From CAYPAV01 sp964408805 (GTDB lineage Bacteria; Pseudomonadota; Alphaproteobacteria; UBA8366): 30,858 bases of DNA. The translations under genes and the position numbers were made by a program. Numbering within the stretch: position 1 is the first letter of the stretch; each line of letters opens with the position of its first letter. The stretch is from assembly GCA_964408805.1 (NCBI GenBank), contig CAYPAV010000036.1, forward strand, positions 1 through 30,858. Reading direction: 5' to 3'. Of this stretch, positions 1 through 8,721 are shown in pieces. Under the pieces are notes generated by a model. The model worked only from the letters and a program-made list of their open reading frames with translations. It had not been told where the DNA came from and made no database searches.

Positions 1-204
1 CAGATGACGCTCTCTCTAACTCACACCGTGGATCCGGTTAAGGGGGCTAGGTCATCGGGCGATGGCTCGACGGGAAGGCGGCGAAAGTGACCAATTGGCG
101 GACCTATTATCGCTGCGACTAGGGGCGCCGGCAAAGGGTACCGGACGGTTGTTCGCCTAATCTTAGCGGGTGGGCGACTCGGTGGATTTGCTGGAGATCA
201 TGGG

Positions 205-233
205 TTGGCAGGAGAACGGGGATGCCGCATAAT
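205..233 (+). promoter_or_regulatory. Candidate sigma-70 promoter of the peptide transporter operon
   Basis: TTGGCA (205-210) and CATAAT (228-233) are separated by exactly 17 bases, close to the TTGACA/TATAAT consensus. Transcription would start near 240 and give a leader of about 50 bases before the ATG at 289. The first 200 bases of the window hold no gene I can support. No operator was recognised. Assigned by eye from hexamer match and spacing only. Confidence 0.45.
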
Positions 234-288
234 TCCGTAAATAAAATAAAAGCCCGGAAGGAATAATATCGCTTACAGGAGGACTACC

Positions 289-1887
289 ATGAACCGAAAT
301 CTTCGTGCGCTTACGGGCGCCGTATCGTTGGCCGTCATGACGTTGAGCGCCACCGCAGCACTCGCGGTGAAGGACGGCGGGGTACTCAAGGCCTACCATC
401 GGGGGACACCGCCGAGCGGCTCCATCCATGAGGAGGCGACGAACTCGACGCTGACTCCTTACATGCCCGTGTTCAACAATCTGATCATGTACGATCAGCA
501 CAAGCCAACGAACAGCTTGGATACGATCATTCCCGACCTCGCGATCTCATGGGAGTGGAAGAACGATAAATCGAAGCTGACGTTCAAGTTGCGCTCCGGC
601 GTGAAATGGCATGACGGGAAACCGTTCACCGCGAAGGACGTCAAATGCACCTGGGACCTCCTGCAAGGCAAGCGGAAGGCAAAACTCCGCAAGAACCCGC
701 GCAAGGCCTGGTACAAAAATCTCGATAAAGTCACGGTGGACAGCGATACCCAGGTGACATTCCACCTGAAACGCCGCCAGCCGGCCTTCCTGACGCTGCT
801 CGCATCGGGCTATTCGCCGGTCTATCCGTGCCATGTGTCGCCGAAGAAAATGCGCACGCATCCGATCGGCACCGGCCCCTTCAAGTTCGTTTCGCTGAAG
901 CAGAACGAACATGTGAAGTTCGTCAAGAACAAGAACTACTGGAAGAAGGGCAAGCCGCACCTCGACGCGATCGAGCACACGATTATCAAAAGCCGCTCGA
1001 CCCGCGTGTTGGCCTTTGTCGCCGGCAAGTTCGATATGACCTTCAACGTCGACGTCACCATTCCACTGCTGAAGGACGTCAAGGAACAGGCGCCGAAAGC
1101 GATTTGCGAACTCCGGACGACGAACGTTACCGGCAACTTGATCGTCAATCAGTTCAAGCCGCCCTTCGACAACCCGAAAATTCGGAAGGCAATGGTCCTG
1201 ACCATCGACCGGTCCGCGTTCATCAAGATTCTTGGACATAACCAGTGGATTCAGGGTGGTGCGCTGTTGCCGCCGCCGGGCGGCGTCTGGGGCATGCCTC
1301 CGGAATTCCTGAAGACGGTGGCGGGCTATGATCCCGACGTCGCGGGCAACCGCAAGAAGGCCCGCGCGATCATGAAAGGCCTCGGCTATGGGGCCGACAA
1401 CAAGCTCAAGGTCAAGGTCTCGACCCGCAACATCGCGGTCTATCGCGACGCGGCGGTGATCCTGATCGACCATCTGAAGGAAATCTACGTGGATGCGGTG
1501 CTTGATACGGTCGAGACCAGCAACTGGCACGCCAAGGTGGCCCGCAAGGACTACATGGTCGGCCTGAACCTGACCGGTATCGGCGTCGACGACCCGGATG
1601 CGATGTTCTACGAGAACTTCTCGTGCGGATCGCAGCGCAACTACACGGGTTACTGCAACAAGGACCTCGAGAAGCTGTTCGAGAAGCAGTCGATGATGGA
1701 TTCAGGCGAGGCGCGCAAGAAGCTCGTCTGGGAAATCGACAAGAAGCTGCAGGAAGACGCGGCACGTCCGATGATCTACCACACCAAGGCCGCGACGTGC
1801 TGGCATCCTTACGTGAAGAACTTCACGACCATGACGAACAGCCTCTATAACGGTTGGCGCATGGAAGACGTCTGGCTCGACAAGTAG
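289..1887 (+). CDS. ABC transporter periplasmic substrate-binding protein, family 5 (dipeptide/oligopeptide type)
   Basis: Captures a peptide or similar solute in the periplasm and delivers it to the permeases encoded next. The 532-residue length is normal for the SBP_bac_5 family. A Sec signal peptide covers residues 1-26, with a hydrophobic core and a probable cut after ALA; there is no lipobox cysteine, so it should be soluble. Family landmarks include WHDGKPFTAKDV near residue 107 and a GTGPFKFV stretch near 195. The start is firm: AGGAGG at 277-282 lies six bases before the ATG. It heads an operon with two permeases and two ATPases. The family also binds nickel, glutathione, haem, opines and sugars, so the ligand is unknown. 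The protein is unusually lysine-rich. Confidence 0.93.
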   Translation: MNRNLRALTGAVSLAVMTLSATAALAVKDGGVLKAYHRGTPPSGSIHEEATNSTLTPYMPVFNNLIMYDQHKPTNSLDTIIPDLAISWEWKNDKSKLTFKLRSGVKWHDGKPFTAKDVKCTWDLLQGKRKAKLRKNPRKAWYKNLDKVTVDSDTQVTFHLKRRQPAFLTLLASGYSPVYPCHVSPKKMRTHPIGTGPFKFVSLKQNEHVKFVKNKNYWKKGKPHLDAIEHTIIKSRSTRVLAFVAGKFDMTFNVDVTIPLLKDVKEQAPKAICELRTTNVTGNLIVNQFKPPFDNPKIRKAMVLTIDRSAFIKILGHNQWIQGGALLPPPGGVWGMPPEFLKTVAGYDPDVAGNRKKARAIMKGLGYGADNKLKVKVSTRNIAVYRDAAVILIDHLKEIYVDAVLDTVETSNWHAKVARKDYMVGLNLTGIGVDDPDAMFYENFSCGSQRNYTGYCNKDLEKLFEKQSMMDSGEARKKLVWEIDKKLQEDAARPMIYHTKAATCWHPYVKNFTTMTNSLYNGWRMEDVWLDK

Positions 1888-1907
1888 TCGTGCCGCGCGG
1901 TTGATAT

Positions 1908-1939
1908 GGGGCTGGCGGGCTCGAGCGCTCGTCGGCCCC
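1908..1939 (+). terminator. Intercistronic stem-loop after the binding-protein gene (possible attenuator or mRNA-stabilising hairpin)
   Basis: The 32 bases fold into a 13-pair stem (GGGGC outer arm pairing with GCCCC, three G-U pairs) with a six-base loop. It starts 20 bases after the stop codon. No T tract follows, so it is not a full intrinsic terminator. Similar hairpins between binding-protein and permease genes are known to keep the binding-protein message more abundant; that role here is inference. Confidence 0.45.
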
Positions 1940-2013
1940 CGACCGCTTTACGTTGGCGGCGAACCGGTGTCCCTTCGAATTCGTTTGGAGGGGGGCGGTA
2001 GAGGGAGTAGGAG

Positions 2014-2961
2014 TTGGGAACCTATATTTTTCGACGCTTTTGCCTGATGCTGCTGACCTTGGTCGGCATGTCGATCATCATCTTCGTATTGCTGCGGATG
2101 ATGCCGGGCAACATTGTCGACATTATGTTCGATTCCGCCGGATTCGTGGATCTGGCGGAAAAGGCGGCGATCGAGAAGGAATTGGGCCTCGATCAGCCGA
2201 TTCACGTGCAGTATATCGACTGGATGTGGGGCCTGCTTCGTTGGGATCTGGGCTTCTCCTATGTCTCCGAGATGCCTGCCGTCGACGAACTCGGCCCCCG
2301 GATTCCAATCACCGCCAAGCTCGCCGTGCTCGCCCTTTTCTTTTCCGTCTTGTTCGGTGTGCCGCTCGGCGTGATCAGCGCCGTCAAGCAGGACACCAAG
2401 CTGGATTACACGCTTCGGGTGATCAGCCTCAGCGGCCTGTCTCTGCCGTCGTTCTGGCTCGGGTTGTTGATCCTGATGTTCTTCGTCCATTATTTCGGAA
2501 CGATACCCATATACACCGACCCGCCCGAGAATCTTTGGGACGAGTTGGTGCTCTACAGCATACCGGCGGCGGCGGTCGGGTTCCGTGCGTCCGCTATCAT
2601 CATGCGCCTGACGCGTTCCTCAATGCTCGAGGTGATGCGTCAGGACTATATCCGAACGGCCCGATCGAAGGGCGCCTCGGATAATTCGATCAATTACCAC
2701 CATGCCCTCAAGAACGCGGTGCTGCCGGTCGTCACGATTATCGGCATCGAGGCCGCGTTCCTGATCGGCGGCCTGATCATCACCGAAACCGTGTTCAATA
2801 TTCCCGGCGTCGCCCATTTCCTCGTCGAGGCGATCCTGATGCGGGATTATCCGATCGTCCAAAGCCTGGTGATGTTGATGGCGGTCGTTGTCGTGGTGAT
2901 TAATTTCCTCGTGGATCTGATGTACGCGTCGTTGGATCCCAGAATCAAATACGCCGACTAG
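2014..2961 (+). CDS. dppB: Dipeptide/oligopeptide ABC transporter permease, DppB type
   Basis: Inner-membrane half of the transport channel, 315 residues, the usual size for DppB/OppB/GsiC. A first membrane segment lies at about residues 9-28, then a periplasmic region with the family pattern LGLDQPIHVQY (57-67), then the BPD_transp_1 domain from about residue 95. The cytoplasmic EAA loop that docks on the ATPases is visible around 212-236 (YIRTARSKGAS). The start chosen is TTG at 2014 because the N-terminus matches the family and a purine-rich GGGAGTAGGAG sits just upstream. It lies 126 bases after the binding-protein gene. DppB versus another family member of the same class cannot be decided. 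Confidence 0.9.
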   Translation: MGTYIFRRFCLMLLTLVGMSIIIFVLLRMMPGNIVDIMFDSAGFVDLAEKAAIEKELGLDQPIHVQYIDWMWGLLRWDLGFSYVSEMPAVDELGPRIPITAKLAVLALFFSVLFGVPLGVISAVKQDTKLDYTLRVISLSGLSLPSFWLGLLILMFFVHYFGTIPIYTDPPENLWDELVLYSIPAAAVGFRASAIIMRLTRSSMLEVMRQDYIRTARSKGASDNSINYHHALKNAVLPVVTIIGIEAAFLIGGLIITETVFNIPGVAHFLVEAILMRDYPIVQSLVMLMAVVVVVINFLVDLMYASLDPRIKYAD

Positions 2962-2981
2962 CGAAGTGGGAGAGCGATCAA

Positions 2982-3875
2982 GTGGCGACCATCGATCATG
3001 AAGCCGAACTGACGAAGGCCGGCGCCCACGTTGAGGGCAAGTGGGATAACTTCATCCATTTCTGCCGCCGCTATCCGCTGGGTGCGGTCGGCGGGGCGAT
3101 CTTCATCGTCTTCGTGTTTTCCGCCCTGTTCGCCGACGTGATAGCCCCGCATGATCCCTTGCAGACCCGCGCGTCCGCCTCGCTCGCGTCGCCGAATATG
3201 GACATGATCATGGGCGCCGACATGCACGGTCGAGACGTGTACAGCCGGATTATTCACGGCGCCCGGATATCGCTCGCGGTCGGCGTCGCCTCGACGCTTC
3301 TCGGCGGGATCATCGGCGTCCTCATCGGGTTGATGTCGGGTTACCTGATGGGTTGGTTCGACCTCTTGATGCAGCGCCTGATCGATATCATGCAGGCTTT
3401 GCCGTTGTTGGCGCTGGCCTTGGTGATGGCGGCGGCGCTCGGGCCGTCGCTTGAGAATACGATCATCGCAATCTCGATCCCATTGGTGCCCAACATCGCG
3501 CGCGTGGTCCGTTCGAACACCTTGTCGTTGCGCGAGATGCCGTTCGTCGAAGCCGCCCGTGCGGCGGGCATGAGCGAGCTGCGTGTCGCCATGCGCCACG
3601 TACTGCCGAACACGCTGGCGCCATTGATCGTCCTCGGCACGGCCCAGCTTGGGGCCGCGATCCTGACGGAGGCGTCTCTGTCGTTCCTGGGTCTCGGTAT
3701 TCCGGAGCCCCATCCGTCTTGGGGCCGCATGCTTTCGGAATCGGCGGCCGAATATGTTCGCACCGCCCCCTGGCTGGTCATCTTTCCGGGTATTGCGATC
3801 AGTCTCGCGGTGTTCGGCACCAATCTCCTGGGCGATGCGGTCCGGGATATCCTCGATCCCCGGCAGCGCAGCTGA
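2982..3875 (+). CDS. dppC: Dipeptide/oligopeptide ABC transporter permease, DppC type
   Basis: Second inner-membrane permease, 297 residues, pairing with the DppB-type protein. An N-terminal membrane segment at about 33-53 is followed by the family motif APHDP (54-58) and LMGADMHGRDVYSRI-like sequence near 78-90, then the transmembrane domain. The EAA loop is visible as VEAARAAGMSELR near residue 190. The start is GTG at 2982, with GTGGGAGAG-like purines upstream; it begins 20 bases after dppB, so the two are co-transcribed. Confidence 0.9.
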   Translation: MATIDHEAELTKAGAHVEGKWDNFIHFCRRYPLGAVGGAIFIVFVFSALFADVIAPHDPLQTRASASLASPNMDMIMGADMHGRDVYSRIIHGARISLAVGVASTLLGGIIGVLIGLMSGYLMGWFDLLMQRLIDIMQALPLLALALVMAAALGPSLENTIIAISIPLVPNIARVVRSNTLSLREMPFVEAARAAGMSELRVAMRHVLPNTLAPLIVLGTAQLGAAILTEASLSFLGLGIPEPHPSWGRMLSESAAEYVRTAPWLVIFPGIAISLAVFGTNLLGDAVRDILDPRQRS

Positions 3876-3926
3876 CGCGTCGGCGGACCTCTCACGGAAT
3901 CGGAACAACAGCTGGTAATTGCACCC

Positions 3927-5003
3927 ATGACGGAGACCGCAACGAGCGCCGCCCTATCGAATGCCGGATCGACCGAAGCCGTTTCCGCGGCCGGCGAAAA
4001 GGTGTTGGAGATCGAAGGCCTCCAGACCTATTTCTACACCCGCGATGGGATCGTAAAAGCGGTCGAGGACGTCTCCTTCCATCTGAACAAGGGCGAGACG
4101 CTGGGCATCGTCGGCGAATCCGGCTGCGGCAAGAGCATCACTGCGCTGTCGATCCTGCGCCTCGTCCCCGACCCGCCCGGCCAGATCATCGGCGGCGAGG
4201 TGCGTCTCGAAGGGCGCAATCTGCTTGATTGCAGCGAAGAAGAAATGCGCGACATTCGCGGCAACGATATCTCAATGATCTTCCAGGAGCCGATGACTTC
4301 GCTCAATCCGGTGCTGACCATCGGCCATCAGATCAGCGAGGCGCTGATCCTGCATCAGGGCATGAACAAGGTGCAGGCGATGGAGCGCTCGATCGAGATG
4401 CTCGGCCTGGTCCGCATTCCCGAACCGCAACAGCGGGTCAGGGAATATCCCCACCAGCTTTCGGGCGGCATGCGTCAGCGGGCGATGATCGCGATGGCGC
4501 TGTCGTGCAATCCGAAGGTGTTGATCGCCGACGAGCCGACGACCGCGCTCGATGTGACGATCCAGGCACAGATCCTCGATCTCATCGTAGACCTGAAGGA
4601 ACAGCTCGACACCGCGGTGATCCTGATCACCCACGATCTTGGTGTCGTCGCCGAGACGGTGCAGCGGATCGTCGTGATGTATGCCGGGCGGAAGGTCGAG
4701 GAGGCGGATGTCGAACCGCTCTTCGGTGAACCATTGCATCCCTATACGCATGGCCTGTTGGCTTCGGTCCCGCGCCTCGAGATCATGAGCGGCGAGGACT
4801 ACACGTCCGGCGAACGCTTGATGGAAATTCCCGGCATCGTGCCGGCGCTTTCGAACCTGCCGCCGGGCTGCGCCTTTGCGCCCCGTTGCCCGCATGCCGA
4901 CGACAAATGCCGGGCCGAATATCCGGCCTACGAGGAGAAGCGCCCAAACCATTGGGCCGCCTGCTGGCATTCCGACCGGCTGTTTGGAGGATCGAATGAC
5001 TGA
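3927..5003 (+). CDS. dppD: Peptide ABC transporter ATP-binding protein, DppD type
   Basis: Cytoplasmic ATPase powering the importer, 358 residues. Walker A is GESGCGKS (63-70), the Q-loop glutamine is at 120, the signature LSGGMRQ is at 178-184, Walker B ends in ADEPT (201-205), and the switch histidine is in THDLG near 236. The C-terminal oligopeptide-ABC extension has the cysteine cluster CAFAPRCPHADDKC, which in related ATPases can hold an iron-sulfur cluster. About 25 residues precede the ABC domain, slightly longer than usual. It lies 51 bases after dppC and overlaps the next gene by eight bases, implying translational coupling. Confidence 0.92.
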   Translation: MTETATSAALSNAGSTEAVSAAGEKVLEIEGLQTYFYTRDGIVKAVEDVSFHLNKGETLGIVGESGCGKSITALSILRLVPDPPGQIIGGEVRLEGRNLLDCSEEEMRDIRGNDISMIFQEPMTSLNPVLTIGHQISEALILHQGMNKVQAMERSIEMLGLVRIPEPQQRVREYPHQLSGGMRQRAMIAMALSCNPKVLIADEPTTALDVTIQAQILDLIVDLKEQLDTAVILITHDLGVVAETVQRIVVMYAGRKVEEADVEPLFGEPLHPYTHGLLASVPRLEIMSGEDYTSGERLMEIPGIVPALSNLPPGCAFAPRCPHADDKCRAEYPAYEEKRPNHWAACWHSDRLFGGSND

Positions 5004-6012
5004 CGTCTCCTTGAACGAAGGCGGATCCGCCGGCGCGAAGACACCCGTCCTCGAGGTCGAGAACCTCAAGAAACATTTTCCGATCAAGAAGGGCCTGCTG
5101 TCGCGCACGGTTGGCCAAGTCTATGCGGTCGACGGCGTCAGTTTCAGCATCTACGAAGGAGAGACCCTCGGCCTCGTCGGCGAGAGCGGCTGCGGCAAGT
5201 CGACCGTCGGTCGCACGGTGCTGCGGTTGATCGAACCGACCGACGGCGCGATCAAGGTCTCCGGCGACGACATCACCGATCTTGGCAAGGACGACATCCG
5301 TCCCTATCGCCGGCAAATGCAGATTATCTTCCAGGACCCGTTCTCGTCCCTCAATCCCAGGATGTCGGCCGGGGATATCGTCGGCGAACTGCTTCAGGTC
5401 CATGATATCGCGGAGGGCAAGGAAAAGGAGGAGATGGTCGCCGGGTTGTTCGAACGCGTCGGTCTCCGGAAAGCGCAGATGAAGGCCTTCCCGCACGAGT
5501 TTTCGGGCGGTCAGCGCCAGCGCATCGGAATCGCCCGCGCCCTCGCCCTGAACCCGAAGCTGATCATCGGGGATGAGCCGGTCTCCGCGCTCGACGTCTC
5601 GATTCAGGCACAGGTGATCAACCTGCTGATGGATTTGCAGGACGAGTTCAAGCTTTCCTACCTCTTCATTGCCCACGACCTCGCGGTGGTCGAACACATA
5701 AGTCATCGCATCGCGGTGATGTATCTAGGTAAGATCGTCGAATACGCGGATAAGCGCACCCTCTTCACCGATCCGCAGCACCCCTATACGGAAGCACTGC
5801 TCTCGGCGGTGCCGATCCCCAATCCGAGGGTGAAGCGGGAGAAGCGGATCCTGCAGGGCGATGTGCCCAGTCCGATCAACCCGCCGCCCGGCTGCCATTT
5901 CCATACCCGCTGCCCCTATGCGGAAGAGCAATGCCGGGTCGAGGAGCCGCCGTTGTTGGAGATCGCACCAGGTCACGTCGTGGCGTGCCATCTGAGGACG
6001 CCGTCGGCTTAA
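4996..6012 (+). CDS. dppF: Peptide ABC transporter ATP-binding protein, DppF type
   Basis: Second ATPase of the importer, 338 residues from the chosen start. Walker A is GESGCGKST (62-70), the signature is FSGGQRQR, Walker B ends in GDEPVSALD, and the switch histidine lies in AHDLA. The C-terminal extension has CHFHTRCPYAEEQC. The frame is open back to 4876, but the ATG at 4996 is preferred: TTTGGAGG lies just before it, it overlaps the dppD stop by eight bases, and the protein then begins at the usual distance before the ABC domain. The stop overlaps by four bases with the stop of the convergent DUF255 gene, leaving no room for a terminator between them. Confidence 0.92.
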   Translation: MTDVSLNEGGSAGAKTPVLEVENLKKHFPIKKGLLSRTVGQVYAVDGVSFSIYEGETLGLVGESGCGKSTVGRTVLRLIEPTDGAIKVSGDDITDLGKDDIRPYRRQMQIIFQDPFSSLNPRMSAGDIVGELLQVHDIAEGKEKEEMVAGLFERVGLRKAQMKAFPHEFSGGQRQRIGIARALALNPKLIIGDEPVSALDVSIQAQVINLLMDLQDEFKLSYLFIAHDLAVVEHISHRIAVMYLGKIVEYADKRTLFTDPQHPYTEALLSAVPIPNPRVKREKRILQGDVPSPINPPPGCHFHTRCPYAEEQCRVEEPPLLEIAPGHVVACHLRTPSA

Positions 6013-8138
6013 AACCGTTGTGCGAGGAGCCGGTCGAGCTGCGCGGCCAAGGCCTCAGGCGTATCCACCGGCAGGTTGCAAATTCTATTCTTGCAGACAT
6101 AGGCGGTGGGGGCGTCGTTGAGCAATGGTCGCCCGGCGAGCAAGGGCCAAGCCTTGTTTTCGCGCGGCGCGTCGGGTGCGATGACGGCGAGCACGGTGCC
6201 GATCAGCGGGCGTTTCCGAATCTCGGCCAATAACCGCCGGGTGCGGGAGTCTTCGGGTCGGCCGACGATCACGATTTCACGGGCTTCGTCGGGCCGATAG
6301 TAAAGGGCGCGAAGCAGCCCCGTGGCGAAAGGTGCGGATGAGTCGAGATAGCGGCCTAGTCCGGTCAGGATGTCTCGGGCCTGTCTCTCGAGTTCGGCTC
6401 CGCCGCCGAACAGGGCCAAGCGATGGAGGGCGATCAAGGCGGCGGCGTTGCCCGATGGGACATTTTCTTCCTCTAGGATGATCTTTGCGGGAATGCCGGT
6501 GACGCTTCCGACCGGGGTGAACCTGAACGGTGACCCGGGTTTGGTTTGAAACCGCCCGATCACGGTCTTCGTCAACCGTCTCGCATCATTTAGGTGCCGG
6601 ATATCGAAATCGGTTTCATAGAGATCGAGTAACGCTTCGATCAGAAAGGCATAATCGTCGAGGAAAACGTCGCCATTGGTCTTGCCGGCCCGGCGGCTGT
6701 GGACCAACCGGCCGGTGTTGGCGGCGAGTAACCGTCGGACCGCCTCCGCCGCCACGCGTCGGTAGCGATCGTCATCCAATACCTGCGCCGCCTTGGCGAA
6801 GGCGCCGACCGCTAGGGCATTCCACGAGGTGAGGATTTTGTCGTCGCGGAAGGGCGGGTCCCGCTTGGCGCGTGCCGCAATCAACTTCCGGCGGGCGTCG
6901 CGCAGTCGTTCTTCCGTTGCCGGCAAATGTTCCGGTTTGCCGCGAAAGCGCAAGACGTTTCGGCCGGCCGACGTGCCTGGGGTTCCCTCGAAATAGGCAG
7001 CGATGAAAAGCGCCACCTCTTGCGTGTCCAAAACGAATTTCAGTTCAGCCATGCTCCATGTGTAGTAGCTGCCGTCCTTCCCGTCGCTCTCGGAATCGAG
7101 GGCCGAAGCGAACCCGCCGGCCGGCAGCCGGAAGCGTGCAAGAAGGTCGTCCAGGATGGCCCGGGCGACAGCTTTGAAGCGAGGTTTGGCGGAAGCTTGA
7201 TAGGCCTCAAGATAAAGGCGGGCCAGCAGGGCGTTCTCGTTGAGCATGATTTCGAAGTGCGGTATCCGCCAGAACCGATCGACGGCGTAACGATGGAACG
7301 CGCCGCCCAACTGATCGCGAACACCGCCGGCCGCCATCCGGTCGAGGGTGCGGTATACGTTCTCCAACAGCGCCTTGTCGCCGCGCCGAATGCCATGATG
7401 GAGGAGCAAGGACAATACGTTGGGGCGAAGGAACTTGGCGCCCTGACCAAAGCCGCCATGGGTTCTGTCGAACTTGGCGGACCAGGCTTGGGCGGCGGTC
7501 TCGCGGGGAGCCGCCCCGGCCTGCGCGGGACCCGTCGGGACCGGCGCGGACATAGCCCGCATCTGTTGGCGGATTTCCTTGGCGTCCGCCAGGAGGCCGG
7601 TACGGTTCCCGGTCCATTCCTTGGTCATGACGCGAAGGACCGCAACGAATCCCCGCTTACCGTATTCCGCCTCGGGCGACATGTAGCCGGCGGCAAACAG
7701 CGGGGTTCCATCCGGCATCAGGAAGAAATTCGCCGGTGACCCGCTGAAGCCGAGCATGCCCGACATCACTGCCATGAAATGGTGGTCGAGATCGGGGCGC
7801 TCCTCGCGGTCGACCAGGATGCTGATGAATTGTTCGTTCAGGATTTCGATCACGCGGGGGTCGGAAAAAGTCTTCCGCGCCATCACATGGCACCAATGGC
7901 AGGCCGCATAGCCGATCGAGAGGAAGATCGGCTTGTCTTCCCGCCGCGCCTCGGCCAGGGCCGCCTCGCCCCAGGGCCGCCACTCGATCGCGTCCTTGGC
8001 GTGTTTCAGAAGATAGGGGCTAGTTGCATCGTCGAGGCGGCCGGCAGCGGCCGGAGATGCGGCCCAAATCCCAAGCCAAATTCCGAGCCAGAGGACCGAC
8101 GGCCAGCCGGCGTTATGACGCCTCGGCTGCCCTGTCAT
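6009..8138 (-). CDS. Exported DUF255 / thioredoxin-like protein with alpha-barrel domain (YyaL/SSP411 family)
   Basis: A 709-residue protein. The N-terminal thioredoxin-like domain carries CHWC at residues 80-83 inside the family pattern SIGYAACHWCHVM, followed by DREERPDLD; the remainder resembles the glycosidase-like alpha/alpha barrel of the family. Unlike most relatives, which are cytoplasmic, it begins with a hydrophobic segment (residues 11-32) ending in AAA, so export is likely. The usual GGWPL motif is altered to FSGSPANFF. The frame is open to 8294, but the ATG at 8138 gives the signal peptide directly. It overlaps the upstream NapF-like gene by 26 bases and is the last gene of the Nap-like operon, suggesting thiol or cofactor maintenance of exported redox proteins. 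The family's biochemical function is not settled. Confidence 0.8.
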   Translation of the reverse strand: MTGQPRRHNAGWPSVLWLGIWLGIWAASPAAAGRLDDATSPYLLKHAKDAIEWRPWGEAALAEARREDKPIFLSIGYAACHWCHVMARKTFSDPRVIEILNEQFISILVDREERPDLDHHFMAVMSGMLGFSGSPANFFLMPDGTPLFAAGYMSPEAEYGKRGFVAVLRVMTKEWTGNRTGLLADAKEIRQQMRAMSAPVPTGPAQAGAAPRETAAQAWSAKFDRTHGGFGQGAKFLRPNVLSLLLHHGIRRGDKALLENVYRTLDRMAAGGVRDQLGGAFHRYAVDRFWRIPHFEIMLNENALLARLYLEAYQASAKPRFKAVARAILDDLLARFRLPAGGFASALDSESDGKDGSYYTWSMAELKFVLDTQEVALFIAAYFEGTPGTSAGRNVLRFRGKPEHLPATEERLRDARRKLIAARAKRDPPFRDDKILTSWNALAVGAFAKAAQVLDDDRYRRVAAEAVRRLLAANTGRLVHSRRAGKTNGDVFLDDYAFLIEALLDLYETDFDIRHLNDARRLTKTVIGRFQTKPGSPFRFTPVGSVTGIPAKIILEEENVPSGNAAALIALHRLALFGGGAELERQARDILTGLGRYLDSSAPFATGLLRALYYRPDEAREIVIVGRPEDSRTRRLLAEIRKRPLIGTVLAVIAPDAPRENKAWPLLAGRPLLNDAPTAYVCKNRICNLPVDTPEALAAQLDRLLAQRF

Positions 8139-8721
8139 CGGACTGGCGGGCCGAGATGCGAATGGCCTTGTGATCGAGGATGCAGGCTTCACGGCAGAGC
8201 GCGCAGCCGGTGCAGCGATCGGGGTCGATGGTCGGGCGAATCCCATCCGTCCATTGTAGCGCCCCCGGGACAGGACAGGAATCGGCGCAGGCACCGCATT
8301 CCGGACCCGAATAGGGGAGACAGGTTCCCTGGTCGATCTCGGCCTTGGCGAGTATCGGGGGCGGCGGCCGGTTCCCGTCTTCCTGAGGAAGGATCAGCGC
8401 GTCCGGCTCGCAGGCGACGACGCAGGGCCAGTCGTCGCACATATGGCAGCCGTGGCGCAGCAGGTTCATCACCGGCGTTCCGGCCGCTCGGGTGCCGGCA
8501 GCGGCCGGAAGCTTGAACAGGACATCGTGCGGGCAAGCCTCGATGCATTTGTCGCAGCGGGTGCAGCTCAACAGGAAATTCAATTCGTCGACGGCGTAAG
8601 GCGGGCGAATCCATCCTTCGGCGCGGCCCTTGGTTCTTGCGGCGGCGATCTCCGATGCGATCGCGGCGACCTTCCGGCCGCCCGCCCGGAACAAGTCCCG
8701 GCGTCCGATCGAATTGGTCAC
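8113..8721 (-). CDS. napF: NapF-like ferredoxin with four [4Fe-4S] motifs
   Basis: A 202-residue iron-sulfur protein. Cysteine clusters are CTRCDKC at 53-59 with a fourth Cys at 63, CHMCDDWPC at 92-100, CGACADSC near 142-149, and CTGCALCREAC at 170-180, enough for four clusters. The N-terminus has GRRDLF and later RPPYA, as in NapF, which acts on the cytoplasmic side in maturation of NapA. It is somewhat longer than E. coli NapF (about 164). The start is GTG at 8721: it shares GTGA with the stop of the preceding gene (4-base overlap) and precedes the conserved RRDLF; the longer open frame upstream has no family similarity. MauM/NapG-type assignment is possible. Confidence 0.7.
   Translation of the reverse strand: MTNSIGRRDLFRAGGRKVAAIASEIAAARTKGRAEGWIRPPYAVDELNFLLSCTRCDKCIEACPHDVLFKLPAAAGTRAAGTPVMNLLRHGCHMCDDWPCVVACEPDALILPQEDGNRPPPPILAKAEIDQGTCLPYSGPECGACADSCPVPGALQWTDGIRPTIDPDRCTGCALCREACILDHKAIRISARQSDDRAAEAS

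Noticed and set aside
163..501. Minus-strand open frame at the start of the window
   Set aside because: It overlaps the promoter and the signal peptide region of the binding-protein gene on the other strand and has no recognisable protein features.
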